DNA of 64,000 bases from Caballeronia catudaia (GCF_001544755.2 NZ_FCOF02000031.1:1-64000), one strand, 5' to 3'. Numbered from the stretch's first letter, positions 24,956 to 34,247 are shown. The notes: generated from the sequence alone by a model not told the origin. A program made the numbers and translations.

Positions 24956-26164
24956 TCAGATGACGCCCTCAGCCTTCAGTCGTGAAAGTTGTTCCTCTGA
25001 CAGCCCGAGCAGCGACTGTAGGACATCGTTCGTGCCTTCCCCGAGTTTCGGCGGGGCGCTTCGCACCGGCAGGCGCGCACCGTCAAAGCGGTAAGGCGGT
25101 GCCAGCACGTGCGTGCTGCCGGCATCCGGATGAGATTGCGTCGTCACGAGCCCGCCCTCGAGCGCGCGCTTCGAGGTGAGCGCCTCGTGCAGACCAAGGA
25201 CTTCGCCACAGGGAATGCCGGCCCCCCTAAGACGCTCAAGCAGCAGCTGGCGCTTTTTCTTGCCGATCTCGCGCTTAAGCTCGGGCCCGAGCACTGCGCG
25301 GTTGGCTGCGCGGTCGAGGTTCGTGCGAAAGCGCTCGTCCTCCACGAGATCGGGACGCTCGATCACCTCGCGGCAGAAACGCTCATACTGCGGGTTGGTG
25401 CCGACCGTGATGACGACCGGTCCATCCTCCGCGTCGAATACGCCGTACGGCATGATCGACGGATGCGCATTTCCGTAGCGCGGCGGGTCATCGCCCTGGC
25501 GCAGCGCTTCGAGCCCGTAGTAGGAGGTAATCATCAGGCCGCAATCGAACAGTGCCATCTCGATGTGGCGGCCCTTGCCGGTCTTCTGACGCTCGAAGAG
25601 CGCAGCGAGCACCGCCTGGCCCGAGTACATGCCCGTGAAAAGATCGACAGCGGCCACACCGAACTTGAGTGGCGGCTGGTCGGGCTCGCCATTGAGCGCC
25701 ATCAGCCCCGCTTCGCCTTGAATCACCAGATCGTAGCCGGGACGGGCCGCTTCCGGGCCACTGCGGTCGTAGCCGGAGATCGAGCAGTAGATGAGATCGT
25801 CATGTCCCGCCTTCAACTGCTCATAGCCGAGCCCGAATTTCTCCGCGCCGCCGAACTTGAAATTCTGGATCACCACGTCGCTCTGCTGCGCCAGCTCTTG
25901 GGCGATCCGCTGGCCGCCGGCGGTTTGCAGGTCGAGGCACACCGAGCGCTTGTTGCGATTGACACTGTTGAAATAGGTCGTCTCGGTCGCGCCGACTCTC
26001 AGGCCCCAGTCGCGCGTGTCGTCACCGCGCCCTGGGTGCTCGACCTTGATGACTTCGGCGCCTAGATCGCCGAGCACCATGGCGCACCAGGGTCCCGCAA
26101 GCACGCGTGACAGATCGAGAACGCGAACGCCGGCGAGCGGCAGGGAGGAATTCAAGTTCGACAT
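24956..26164 (-). CDS. Class III CoA-transferase (CaiB/BaiF family)
   Basis: 402 residues from ATG 26164. The N-terminal motif GVRVLDLSRVLAGPWCAMVL and GAEVIKVEHPGRGDDTRDWG are diagnostic. The likely catalytic Asp is in KFGVAAVDLFTGMYSG. It would move CoA between a donor such as succinyl-CoA and a carboxylic acid. No acyl-CoA ligase occurs in the operon, so this enzyme is the best candidate for activating the substrate acid. Gaps of 35 and 41 bases join it to its neighbours. Confidence 0.93.
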   Translation of the reverse strand: MSNLNSSLPLAGVRVLDLSRVLAGPWCAMVLGDLGAEVIKVEHPGRGDDTRDWGLRVGATETTYFNSVNRNKRSVCLDLQTAGGQRIAQELAQQSDVVIQNFKFGGAEKFGLGYEQLKAGHDDLIYCSISGYDRSGPEAARPGYDLVIQGEAGLMALNGEPDQPPLKFGVAAVDLFTGMYSGQAVLAALFERQKTGKGRHIEMALFDCGLMITSYYGLEALRQGDDPPRYGNAHPSIMPYGVFDAEDGPVVITVGTNPQYERFCREVIERPDLVEDERFRTNLDRAANRAVLGPELKREIGKKKRQLLLERLRGAGIPCGEVLGLHEALTSKRALEGGLVTTQSHPDAGSTHVLAPPYRFDGARLPVRSAPPKLGEGTNDVLQSLLGLSEEQLSRLKAEGVI

Positions 26165-26205
26165 TTCAAATCCCGATGACAAGGGTGGGTGACGAAGCAC
26201 CCGAT

Positions 26206-27018
26206 CTATTGCGACAGCACGGCTGACGCGCGACGCAATGCGGAGAAATCAGCGGAGCGTTTGCCGAAGAAAGCCTCGATGCCTTCAGCGGCCTCGTCAT
26301 CACCGAGCGAGTCCACCATGTTCCGCGCTTCCAGGTCCAGTTGCGCGTCGAGGGTGTTCTCACCGGCATGACGGCACAGGCTCTTGATCCGGGCTATCGC
26401 GCGCTCGGGACCGCTCGCCAATGTCCGTGCCATAACGATTGCCTCCGCGAGTGCGCTACCGGGTGCGGCGAGGCGATTCACGACACCGAGCGCATGCATG
26501 CGTTCACCCGTGACCGGCTTGCCCGTCAAGCACAGTTCGGTCAACACCTGCCGCGAGACGAACTCGGACAGGAATGCGGTAGCGCCCCCATCGGGCGAGA
26601 GGCCGACCTTCACGTACGCCACCGAGAACGACGCATTGCGCGCGGCGACCAGCAGGTCGCACGCCAACGCAATCGACAGGCCCGCGCCGGCCGCCGATCC
26701 TTCGACCGCCGCGATCACGGGCTTGCCGCAGTCACGGATAGCGCGGATCAAGCCGTGCAGACCTTCGATGCCCGCGCGCCGCTCGGGCGGCGTCATGGCG
26801 CGCCGTTGCGCAAGCCGCCTCAGATCGCCACCGGAGCAGAACACCCCGCCCGCGCCGGTCAGCAGGATCGCGCCTACATCGGGATCGCGCTGAGCTTGCT
26901 CGAACGCCGCCGAAAGCGCCGAGTACACCTCGGGCGTGAGCGCATTGCGCGTGGCCGGGTTGTTGAAGGACAGCACCTGAACCGCGCCATCGCGATGCGC
27001 GACGATAACTTCGCTCAT
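26206..27018 (-). CDS. Enoyl-CoA hydratase/isomerase
   Basis: 270 residues, crotonase fold. The oxyanion loop residues are in FCSGGDLRRLA and VEGSAAGAGLSIALACDLL. The second catalytic position reads VGLSPDGGATAF: Asp stands where classical hydratases have Glu, as in PaaG-like isomerases, so isomerase or ring-modifying activity is possible. The operon's fadB-like protein already has a hydratase domain, which also argues for a special role here. Only four bases separate it from the acyl-CoA dehydrogenase gene. Confidence 0.92.
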   Translation of the reverse strand: MSEVIVAHRDGAVQVLSFNNPATRNALTPEVYSALSAAFEQAQRDPDVGAILLTGAGGVFCSGGDLRRLAQRRAMTPPERRAGIEGLHGLIRAIRDCGKPVIAAVEGSAAGAGLSIALACDLLVAARNASFSVAYVKVGLSPDGGATAFLSEFVSRQVLTELCLTGKPVTGERMHALGVVNRLAAPGSALAEAIVMARTLASGPERAIARIKSLCRHAGENTLDAQLDLEARNMVDSLGDDEAAEGIEAFFGKRSADFSALRRASAVLSQ

Positions 27019-27022
27019 AGCA

Positions 27023-28153
27023 TCAGCTCCTGCCGAGTGTGATGTAGCGTTCGAGATGATGGTCTTCGTCGCCGAACTGATGGTCGATCATGACAAGGCG
27101 CTTGGCATAGTGCGCAAGCGGAAGTTCCCAGGTCATGCCGATGCCGCCGTGCATCTGGACGCATTCTTCGGCCACGCGGGTGCCGATGCGGCCGATGCTG
27201 TACTTCGCCGACGACAGCGCGCGTTCACGCTCGATGCGGCCTTTGCCGAGCGCAGCAGCGGCGTTGATGACGGCCGAGCGGGCCTGCTCAATCTCGAGCA
27301 ACAGGTCCGACATGCGGTGCTGAAGAGCCTGGAAGCTGCCAATGACGACGCCGAACTGCTTGCGAGTGCGCAGATACTCGAGCGTGTGCTCTTTCGCGAC
27401 CTCCATTGCGCCAAGTGCCTCCGCGCACAACGCCAGTACGCCCGCGCCGATGCTATGTTCGAGCGTCTCGAATCCTGCGCCCCGTTCGCCGAGCAACGCG
27501 TCGTCACCGAGGCACACTTCGTTTAGAACGATCTCGGCCGCGCGTCCGCCATCGATCTTCGGATAGTCGCGTACCGCGATGCCCGCCGTATCTATCGGCA
27601 CGACGAAGAGTGAGATGCCGTCCTCGGCATCGACTGCGCCACTCGTGCGCGCCGAGACGAGGAAGAAGTCGGCCTGTGCGCCCTGGTGCACGACCGCCTT
27701 GGCACCCGTGAGCACCCAGCCGTTCGAGCCGCGCACGGCGCGCGTCGTGACCTTCGACAATTCATAATGCGAACCCGGTTCGTCGTGCGCGAGCGCCCCG
27801 ACGGCACGCCCTTCGACGAGATTCGCGATAAGCGCTTTCTGGGCATCGCTGCCCGCATGAGCCAGCGCCCGCCCGACGACGAGCGCACCCAGGAACGGTT
27901 CGACTACGAGGCCGCGTCCGAGGCTCTCGAAGACGACGGCGATATCGAAGCCGTCGCCGCCAAAGCCACCATCGGCCTCGCTGAAGAGCGCGCCCACGAC
28001 ACCCAGTTCCGCAAAGCGGCCCCACAGCTCGTGGCTAAAACCCGCCGCGCTGCGCGCGAGCTTGTCACGCGTGGCGAACCCGTACTGATCGCTGAGAAAG
28101 CGGTTCAGCGTATCCGCCAGCATGCGGCGGTCTTCGGTATGCTGGAAATTCAT
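27023..28153 (-). CDS. Acyl-CoA dehydrogenase, small-subunit (PimD-like) type
   Basis: 376 residues. N-terminal helical domain (MNFQHTEDRRMLADTLNRFL), mid beta domain (ALAHDEPGSHYELSKVTTRA) and C-terminal bundle (RTRKQFGVVIGSFQALQHRM, EECVQMHGGIGMTWELPLAHYAKR in two parts). This type is usually paired with a larger dehydrogenase, as in PimC/PimD, to oxidise dicarboxylyl-CoA; the larger partner is encoded 10 bases upstream. FAD cofactor, with electrons to EtfAB. Confidence 0.92.
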   Translation of the reverse strand: MNFQHTEDRRMLADTLNRFLSDQYGFATRDKLARSAAGFSHELWGRFAELGVVGALFSEADGGFGGDGFDIAVVFESLGRGLVVEPFLGALVVGRALAHAGSDAQKALIANLVEGRAVGALAHDEPGSHYELSKVTTRAVRGSNGWVLTGAKAVVHQGAQADFFLVSARTSGAVDAEDGISLFVVPIDTAGIAVRDYPKIDGGRAAEIVLNEVCLGDDALLGERGAGFETLEHSIGAGVLALCAEALGAMEVAKEHTLEYLRTRKQFGVVIGSFQALQHRMSDLLLEIEQARSAVINAAAALGKGRIERERALSSAKYSIGRIGTRVAEECVQMHGGIGMTWELPLAHYAKRLVMIDHQFGDEDHHLERYITLGRS

Positions 28154-28163
28154 CGCATTTCCC

Positions 28164-29372
28164 CTACAGTCCCAGAATCATCTTCGAGATGATGTTCTTT
28201 TGGATTTCGTTGGAGCCGCCGAAGATCGACAGCTTGCGGTTGTTGAAGTAGACCGCGGCGGCGCTGGCGGCCTCGCGAGGTGCGACGGGCGCCTCGTCGT
28301 AGCCCTCTTGCAGCGCTTGTTCGATGAGCGGCTGCGCATAAGGACCCATCGCACGGCGCGTCAGCGACGAGAGCTCCTGGCGGATCTCGGTGCCGCGGAT
28401 CTTGAGCATCGAGCTTTCCGCACCCGGCACGCCGCCGCCCGCAACCGCGGCGACCACGCGCAGGTTGGTCGTCTTCATGTTCTCCAGATCGATCTCAACG
28501 CGCGCGAGGCGCGCAGCGAAGAGCGGATCGTCGGCGAGCGGACGGCCGTTGCGCTTCACGTTCGCCACGACGCGCTTCAGGCGCGCGAGCGCCGCCATCG
28601 AAAAGCCCACGCCCGCGATGTTCGTGCGCTCATAGGTCAGCAGATATTTCGCGTACGTCCAGCCCTTGTTCTCCTCGCCGACGAGATTGGAGGCCGGCAC
28701 ACGCACATCGGTGAAAAACACTTCGTTGATTTCGTGATCGCCGTCGAGCGTGATGATCGGACGCACTTCGACGCCGGGCGCCTTCATATCGACCAGCAGA
28801 AAGCTAATGCCTTCCTGCTTGCGCACGTCGTTAGCCGTGCGCACGAGGCAGAAGATCATATTCGCGTGCTGCCCGAGCGTCGTCCACGTCTTCTGCCCAT
28901 TGACGATGTAATGCTCGCCCTGAGCGTCGATGCCGCGCACGGCGGTCGTCTTCACCGATGCGAGATCGGACCCCGAGCCAGGTTCCGAATAGCCCTGGCA
29001 CCACCAGTCGGAACCATCGAGTATGCGTGGCAGCCAGTAGCGCTTCTGCGCTTCGCTGCCGTACTTGATGAGCACCGGCCCGAGCATATTCACGCCGAAC
29101 GGCACGATGCGCGGCGCACCCGCGAGCGCGCACTCGTTCTCGAAGATGAACTTCTGCGCCGTGTTCCAGCCGGGGCCGCCGTACTCCTTCGGCCAGTGAT
29201 TCGCGAGCCAGCCCTGTTCGTTGAGAATGGCGTGCCATTCGACCATGTCGTCGCGCGTGAGATGGACGCCGTTGCGCGCCTTGTCGGCGAGCCGCGCGGG
29301 CAGCTTCTCATCGAGAAAGCGCACGACGCTCGCGCGAAACGCTTCCTCTTCGGGAGTGAACTTCAGATCCAT
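28164..29372 (-). CDS. Acyl-CoA dehydrogenase, large-subunit (PimC-like) type
   Basis: 402 residues. Substrate and FAD motifs are clear: WCQGYSEPGSGSDLASVKTT, GQKTWTTLGQHANMIFCLVR, and the C-terminal GGSNEIQKNIISKMILGL. N-terminal MDLKFTPEEEAFRASVVRFL fits the pimeloyl-CoA dehydrogenase large-subunit branch. It lies between the thiolase gene (12-base gap) and its presumed small partner (10-base gap). It introduces the alpha-beta double bond into acyl- or dicarboxylyl-CoA. Confidence 0.94.
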   Translation of the reverse strand: MDLKFTPEEEAFRASVVRFLDEKLPARLADKARNGVHLTRDDMVEWHAILNEQGWLANHWPKEYGGPGWNTAQKFIFENECALAGAPRIVPFGVNMLGPVLIKYGSEAQKRYWLPRILDGSDWWCQGYSEPGSGSDLASVKTTAVRGIDAQGEHYIVNGQKTWTTLGQHANMIFCLVRTANDVRKQEGISFLLVDMKAPGVEVRPIITLDGDHEINEVFFTDVRVPASNLVGEENKGWTYAKYLLTYERTNIAGVGFSMAALARLKRVVANVKRNGRPLADDPLFAARLARVEIDLENMKTTNLRVVAAVAGGGVPGAESSMLKIRGTEIRQELSSLTRRAMGPYAQPLIEQALQEGYDEAPVAPREAASAAAVYFNNRKLSIFGGSNEIQKNIISKMILGL

Positions 29373-29384
29373 GAATCGCTTCTC

Positions 29385-30566
29385 TCAATAGATTTCGAAG
29401 AGGCCCGCGGCGCCCATGCCGCCGGCCATGCACATCGTGACGACCGCGTACTTCACGCCGCGCCGCCGTCCCTCGATGAGAACGTGGCCCACGAGACGCG
29501 AGCCCGTCATGCCGAACGGATGCCCGACGGAAATCGCGCCCCCGTTCACGTTCAGACGCTCCGACGGAATCTCGAGCTTCTTCTGGCAATAGATGGCCTG
29601 CGATGCGAACGCTTCGTTGAGCTCCCACAAGCCGATGTCGTCCACGGTCAGGGCATGACGCGCGAGCAGCTTCGGCACCGCGAGCACCGGACCGATGCCC
29701 ATTTCATCCGGCTCGCAGCCCGCGACCGCGAAGCCGCGAAACGCGCCCAGCGGTGCGATGTTCGCGCGCTCGGCAGCCTTCGCATCCATCAGCACGCAGG
29801 CGGATGCGCCGTCGGCGTTCTGCGATGCGTTGCCCGCCGTGATGAACTTGTCCGGGCCTTTGACGGGGACGAGATTCGCGAGCCCTTCATAGGTCGTGCC
29901 GGGGCGATTGCAGGTGTCGGCGGAAACCGTCACCTCGCGATAGCTGACGACGCGCGTTTCCCTATCGGTGACGGACATCGTCGTCGTGACGGGCACAATC
30001 TCATCGGCATAACGGCCCGCGCGCTGCGCTTCGGCCGTGCGGCGCTGGCTTTCCTCCGAGAAGCGGTCCTGCGCCTCGCGGCTGATGCCGTAACGCTGGG
30101 CGACGATATCGGCGGTGTCGATCATCGCCATGTAGACCGACGGCTTGTGCTCGACGATCCAGGGATCGAGCCCGCTTACGCCGTCTTCACGGGTCCGGAT
30201 GCCCGAGATGCTTTCTACGCCGCCCGCGATCATCGCGGGCGCGCCCTCTACGACGATGCGCCCCGCCGCCATCGCGATTGCCTGAAGCCCTGACGCACAG
30301 AAGCGGTTGACGGTGGTGCCCGCGATCGAGAGCGGCAAGCCCGCGCGAATCACGGCCTGGCGCGCGACGTTACGGCCTGTGACGCCTTCCGGATAACCGC
30401 AGCCGAGGATCGTGTCCTCGATGATTGCCGGATCGATGCCCGAGCGCTCGACGGCTGCACCCACCGCGAACGATGCGAGCGTCGGACCCGGCGTGACGTT
30501 GAACTCGCCGCGGTGCGCCTTGGTGAGCGGTGTGCGTGCGGTGGAAACGATAACTGCTTCGCGCAT
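29385..30566 (-). CDS. Acetyl-CoA acetyltransferase (thiolase II family, PimB-like)
   Basis: 393 residues. Nucleophile Cys90 in TVNRFCASGLQAIAMAA, His349 in VGHPFGMTG and the acid/base Cys379 in VTMCMAGGMGAAG are all present. It cleaves 3-ketoacyl-CoA to acetyl-CoA and a shortened acyl-CoA. It is second in the operon, 14 bases after the multifunctional hydratase/dehydrogenase gene. Confidence 0.96.
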   Translation of the reverse strand: MREAVIVSTARTPLTKAHRGEFNVTPGPTLASFAVGAAVERSGIDPAIIEDTILGCGYPEGVTGRNVARQAVIRAGLPLSIAGTTVNRFCASGLQAIAMAAGRIVVEGAPAMIAGGVESISGIRTREDGVSGLDPWIVEHKPSVYMAMIDTADIVAQRYGISREAQDRFSEESQRRTAEAQRAGRYADEIVPVTTTMSVTDRETRVVSYREVTVSADTCNRPGTTYEGLANLVPVKGPDKFITAGNASQNADGASACVLMDAKAAERANIAPLGAFRGFAVAGCEPDEMGIGPVLAVPKLLARHALTVDDIGLWELNEAFASQAIYCQKKLEIPSERLNVNGGAISVGHPFGMTGSRLVGHVLIEGRRRGVKYAVVTMCMAGGMGAAGLFEIY

Positions 30567-30580
30567 GGGTTTCTCCTGCG

Positions 30581-32701
30581 TCAGGCGGATTGATTGAGGC
30601 TCGCGAGCGTGGCGCCGCGCTCGACCAGGTCAACGATGAGCGGCGACGGCTTCCAGAAGAGCGGATCATCTTTTGCGAACTCACGAATATCGGCGAGCAC
30701 GTTGGCGAGGCCGACGGTATCGGCGTACTTCATCGGGCCACCGCGATGACGCGGGAAGCCGTAGCCGTGAACGAACGTGACGTCCACATCGAGCGGACGC
30801 AGCGCAATGCCTTCATGCACGACGTTCGCACCTTCGTTAATCATCGCGGCCATGTAGCGGCGCATGATTTCGTCGTCGGAAAAGGTGCGCGGTGTGATGC
30901 CGGCGCGTTGCCGTTCGTCCATGATGATCGCTTCGACTTCGGGATCGGGCTGGCCGGTGCGCCCGCCTTCCGCATAGAGATAAAAGCCGCGTCCCGTCTT
31001 CTGGCCGAACCAGCCGCGCTCGCAGATGCGGTCCGCGATCTGCACGTAACGCATTTTCGGATCGCGCGTGGCGGCGCGGCGTTTGCGCGTGGCCCAGCCG
31101 ATATCGCCACCCGCGAGGTCGGAGACTTGAAACGGTCCCATCGGAAAGCCGAAGTCGCGCACGGCGCGGTCGATCTGATACGGCGACGCGCCGTCTTCCA
31201 TCATGTGATCGGCGGCCGCGCGGTAGATCGCGAGCACGCGATTGCCGATGAAGCCATCGCACACCCCTGCGCGCACCGGCACCTTGCGCAGCTTTTTCGC
31301 GAGATCGAATGCGGTCGCGATTACATCCGCGCTCGCCTTCGAGGGCACCACAACTTCCAGCAGCTTCATCACGTTCGCCGGCGAGAAGAAGTGTAGGCCG
31401 ACAACATCGGCCGGACGCGAAATACTCGCGGCAATGGCGTCGATGTCGAGATACGACGTGTTGGTCGCGAGCACCGCGCCTCGCTTGCACACGCGATCGA
31501 GCTCGGCGAATACGGCCTTCTTCACGGCCATGTCTTCGAAGACCGCTTCGATCACCAGATCGGCTTTATCGAGCGCGTCATACGACGTGCTGCCAGAGAG
31601 GCGCGCGAGAACATCGGCTTTCTCTTCAAGCGACATGCGGCCTTTCTCGACCAGCCTGTCATACACCTTTTCGACGAGCGCGCCGCCTCGCAGCAGCGAT
31701 GCATCGTCGCGCTCGATCATGGTCACGGGCAGGCCCGCGTCCAGCAGCGCCACCGCGATGCCCGCGCCCATCGTGCCGCCGCCGATCACGCCGACGTTCG
31801 TAATCGCACGCGGCTTCGCCTTGCGCGTTTCGGGCGCTTTCTGCACCTCACGCTCGGCGAAGAACGCGTGGACCAGACCGGCGCGTTGCGGGCTGTCGAG
31901 ACATTGCAGGAAGAGTTGACGCTCGTGGCGCAGGCCATCGTCGAAGGACATTTCGAGCGCGGCCTGCACTGCGTCGACGATCTTCATCGGCGAGAAGAGA
32001 TGCCGCGTCTTCTTCGCTGCATCGGCGCGCGCAGCTTCGATCGCAGCACGGCTCGATGTGCGATCCGCGAGTGCTCGCGCGTCACGTGTGCGGCGTGCCG
32101 GAGCGTGCGCGGCCAGCAAGCGCTGCGTGTACGCGAGACCATCGGCCAATACGTCGTCCGTCGAAGCGATCTCGTCGATGAGACCGAGCGCGTGCGCATC
32201 TTTCGCGCCGATATGACGGCCGCTCAACATCAGATCCAGCGCGGCCTTCGCGCCGACGAGACGCGGCGCGCGCTGTGTGCCGCCCGAGCCCGGCAGCAAG
32301 CCGAGCGTCACTTCAGGCAAGCCGAACTTCGCGCCGGAAACAGCGATGCGGTAGTGCGCCGCGAGCGCGAGCTCGAGACCGCCGCCGAGCGCCACGCCGT
32401 GAATCGCTGCGACGACCGGCTTACCACAGGCTTCGATCTGGTTGCATACGTCGGGCAGCGCCGGAGGCTTCGGCAGTTTCCCGAACTCGCGGATATCCGC
32501 GCCGCCGGCGAAGGCGCGACCCGCGCCGATCAGCAGCACGGCATCGACTGTCGCATCAGCCTCGGCGGCCTCGAACGCTAGTTGCAGTTCGTTTCGCACC
32601 CGAGCGCTGAGCGCGTTGACGGGCGGGTTGTCGATGCGCACCACGAGAACGCGGCCGTGCAGTTCTCGTTTGATGACGTCGCTCGGTGTTACTGGGATCA
32701 T
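30581..32701 (-). CDS. Multifunctional enoyl-CoA hydratase/3-hydroxyacyl-CoA dehydrogenase (FadB/PimF-like)
   Basis: 706 residues; ATG 32701 follows GGGAGACAAGG, and longer upstream frames run through the promoter. The N-terminal crotonase domain (residues 1-190) has VDAVLLIGAGRAFAGGADIR and VTLGLLPGSGGTQRAPRLVG; note Gly where the second catalytic Glu of hydratases usually lies (LLPGSGG), a common variant in FadB-type proteins. The NAD domain begins near residue 300 with VGVIGGGTMGAGIAVALLDA, followed by two 3HCDH C-domains (PVRAGVCDGFIGNRVLAIYR). First gene of the operon. It hydrates enoyl-CoA and oxidises the 3-hydroxyacyl-CoA. Confidence 0.95.
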   Translation of the reverse strand: MIPVTPSDVIKRELHGRVLVVRIDNPPVNALSARVRNELQLAFEAAEADATVDAVLLIGAGRAFAGGADIREFGKLPKPPALPDVCNQIEACGKPVVAAIHGVALGGGLELALAAHYRIAVSGAKFGLPEVTLGLLPGSGGTQRAPRLVGAKAALDLMLSGRHIGAKDAHALGLIDEIASTDDVLADGLAYTQRLLAAHAPARRTRDARALADRTSSRAAIEAARADAAKKTRHLFSPMKIVDAVQAALEMSFDDGLRHERQLFLQCLDSPQRAGLVHAFFAEREVQKAPETRKAKPRAITNVGVIGGGTMGAGIAVALLDAGLPVTMIERDDASLLRGGALVEKVYDRLVEKGRMSLEEKADVLARLSGSTSYDALDKADLVIEAVFEDMAVKKAVFAELDRVCKRGAVLATNTSYLDIDAIAASISRPADVVGLHFFSPANVMKLLEVVVPSKASADVIATAFDLAKKLRKVPVRAGVCDGFIGNRVLAIYRAAADHMMEDGASPYQIDRAVRDFGFPMGPFQVSDLAGGDIGWATRKRRAATRDPKMRYVQIADRICERGWFGQKTGRGFYLYAEGGRTGQPDPEVEAIIMDERQRAGITPRTFSDDEIMRRYMAAMINEGANVVHEGIALRPLDVDVTFVHGYGFPRHRGGPMKYADTVGLANVLADIREFAKDDPLFWKPSPLIVDLVERGATLASLNQSA

Positions 32702-32880
32702 CTGCCTTGTCTCCCTGTTTGTCTGGTGTGAGACGATTGTGAAAGGCAGCCATTGGCTAGACAAGCCAACTAGCGCTTGACGCCCTGTTAACTGAGACTT
32801 GACGCTCGATCGTCGATGGCGGGGGAAAACGACATTGTCTAGCCCGGGTTTTGCGCGAGCGAAATGATCTACTCCCGCCC
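32640..32880. repeat. Diverged direct repeat, copy A (lysR end - promoter - fadB start)
   Basis: This stretch matches 39310-39590 in the same orientation: the first codons of the fadB-like gene (HGRVLVV, PVNAL), the upstream region with its two AACT-N5-TTGACG boxes, and a trace of the 3' end of a LysR gene (plus-strand GTTTTGCGCGAGCG against GTTTGCGAGAGCG). Identity by eye is around two thirds. In copy A the fadB-like gene is intact and lysR is lost. Confidence 0.7.
32768..32804 (-). promoter_or_regulatory. Paired boxes AACT-N5-TTGACG upstream of the beta-oxidation operon
   Basis: On the plus strand AACTAGCGCTTGACG (32768-32782) and AACTGAGACTTGACG (32790-32804) form a 22-base-spaced direct repeat 67-103 bases before the operon's first ATG. 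The same pair recurs upstream of the truncated copy near 39.5 kb. Conservation inside diverged surroundings suggests an operator, probably for the LysR regulator adjacent to the second copy. Confidence 0.6.
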
Positions 32881-32967
32881 TAAATGTGTTGCCCCCAAAG
32901 GGACTTCCGACGGGCACAGTGCAAGGGAGCGCGGCGCGCAGTTTGACCGCCCTAAAGGCGAGCGGCG

Positions 32968-33685
32968 CGGGACAGCGACCGCGTCACGCTGTCGGTGCTT
33001 GGTCGACAGCGGCATGCGCAGATCATCTCTGTCGGCGATCCGTACCAGCAGGTCTATGAATGGCGAGATGGCGCAAATCGACGCGCCGGAGCGATCGCTT
33101 ACTGGATCTTTCCGCTTTGGACAGACATTTGCCACGCGCGCGAGTCGCGTACTCGCGCTGCTTGGCGAGTCCGCGCCGATACGTGGCCAGCCGGGCATTG
33201 GCTCCATCATGGTAGAAGACCCCGCGATTTCGCCGCCGGTTGATGCCATCCTTTGCCGGGAAGAACGCGGCGGCCATCTGGCAATTGGCGGCTGGTCTCG
33301 AAATGGGTCATCGGCCAGCCATTTGCACGAGTCCCAGAGAGATCGTCGCGGACTCGGACGGTGCCGGTGAATTGCTCGCGGGTCAGCGCGCTTTCCATCC
33401 GTTGGCCTTTGCGCCGTTTGAAAACTGGAAGGACTTCCAATCATTCGCGCGCAGCGCGGTCGGACAAGACTTACTGCCAATTGTCCAAATCGTCGATGAG
33501 CTAGGTACGGACTATCTGCGGGCGCTCGCGCAACGAATGACGCCCGTACACGAAGCCGATTACGTCATCTCGACAGTGCATCAGGCCAAGGGGCTTGAAT
33601 GGAAAGCAAGTCAGCCTCGTGAACGATTTTCGCTTCATGCTCGTTAATGATGGACTAACGTTGGACGATGACGAAACGGCTCACT
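32968..33685 (+). pseudogene. UvrD/Rep-type superfamily I helicase, central fragment with several frameshifts
   Basis: Three successive plus frames read RQRHAQIISVGDPYQQVYEW (motif III region), APERSLTGSFRFGQTFATRA with SRVLALLGE (motif IV), then KNAAAIWQLAAGLEMGHRPA, LLPIVQIVDELGTDYLRALA and YVISTVHQAKGLEWKA (motif V). A fourth shift gives VNDFRFMLVNDGLTLDDDE. The shifts lie near 33055, 33260 and 33605. The Walker A part and the final domain are absent. The sequence ends against the 3' end of the tetR gene. Confidence 0.85.
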
Positions 33686-34247
33686 CGCGTTCATGCATTG
33701 CCAGCAATTGCCGTTTCGCTGCGGCTAGCACCGCGTCAGACCGCTTTTCGTCGGCCATCACCCGCGACACCACTAGGGCGCCGATCATCGCGCTGACGGC
33801 GAATATGGCCAAATCGGGGTCGTCAGAGCACAGCGCACTGTCAATCCGATCGATGAACCGTTCGATGTGGGCCGACATGGTCTCGCGCACCGGTTCGTCA
33901 GCACGCGCCACGTCGCCCGCGAGCGCCGCAATCGCGCAACCTGTTGTGCGTGACTCCCGATGCGGGCGGCTAAGATAGCTGCGCACCGTCTTCTCATAAT
34001 CAGGCGTCCCGTTGCCCCGATTCGCCTCGAATGCGGCCTTGCCCTCTTCCATCGCGCGTTCGAGCGCGTGCGCCAGCAACTCCGAGCGTGATGCGAAGTG
34101 ACCATAGAAGCCGCCATGGGTCAGGTTGGCGCTGCGCATCAGTTTCCCAACGCTAACCGATTCCAGTCCGCCATTCCTGATTTGTTCGGCTGCCTGGCTC
34201 AAGATGCGTTCCCTGCTGCGCGCCTTGTCCGCCTGTGAGTGTCCCAT
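33681..34247 (-). CDS. TetR-family transcriptional regulator
   Basis: 188 residues; the start at 34247 (MGHSQADKARSRERIL) follows GAGGGAAA and begins exactly where family members do. Helix-turn-helix residues about 28-57 include SVSVGKLMRSANLTHGGFYG followed by HFASRSELL. The ligand domain has GCAIAALAGDVARADEPVRE, as in the YxaF/LmrA-like and AcrR-like subgroup. It is divergent from the SDR-crotonase-flavoprotein genes and most likely represses them from the roughly 200-base shared region. Confidence 0.92.
   Translation of the reverse strand: MGHSQADKARSRERILSQAAEQIRNGGLESVSVGKLMRSANLTHGGFYGHFASRSELLAHALERAMEEGKAAFEANRGNGTPDYEKTVRSYLSRPHRESRTTGCAIAALAGDVARADEPVRETMSAHIERFIDRIDSALCSDDPDLAIFAVSAMIGALVVSRVMADEKRSDAVLAAAKRQLLAMHERE

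Noticed and set aside
28122..30293. 723-codon plus-strand frame
   Set aside because: Very long but antisense to the acyl-CoA dehydrogenase and thiolase genes; Arg/His/Asp-rich as expected for a GC-rich shadow.
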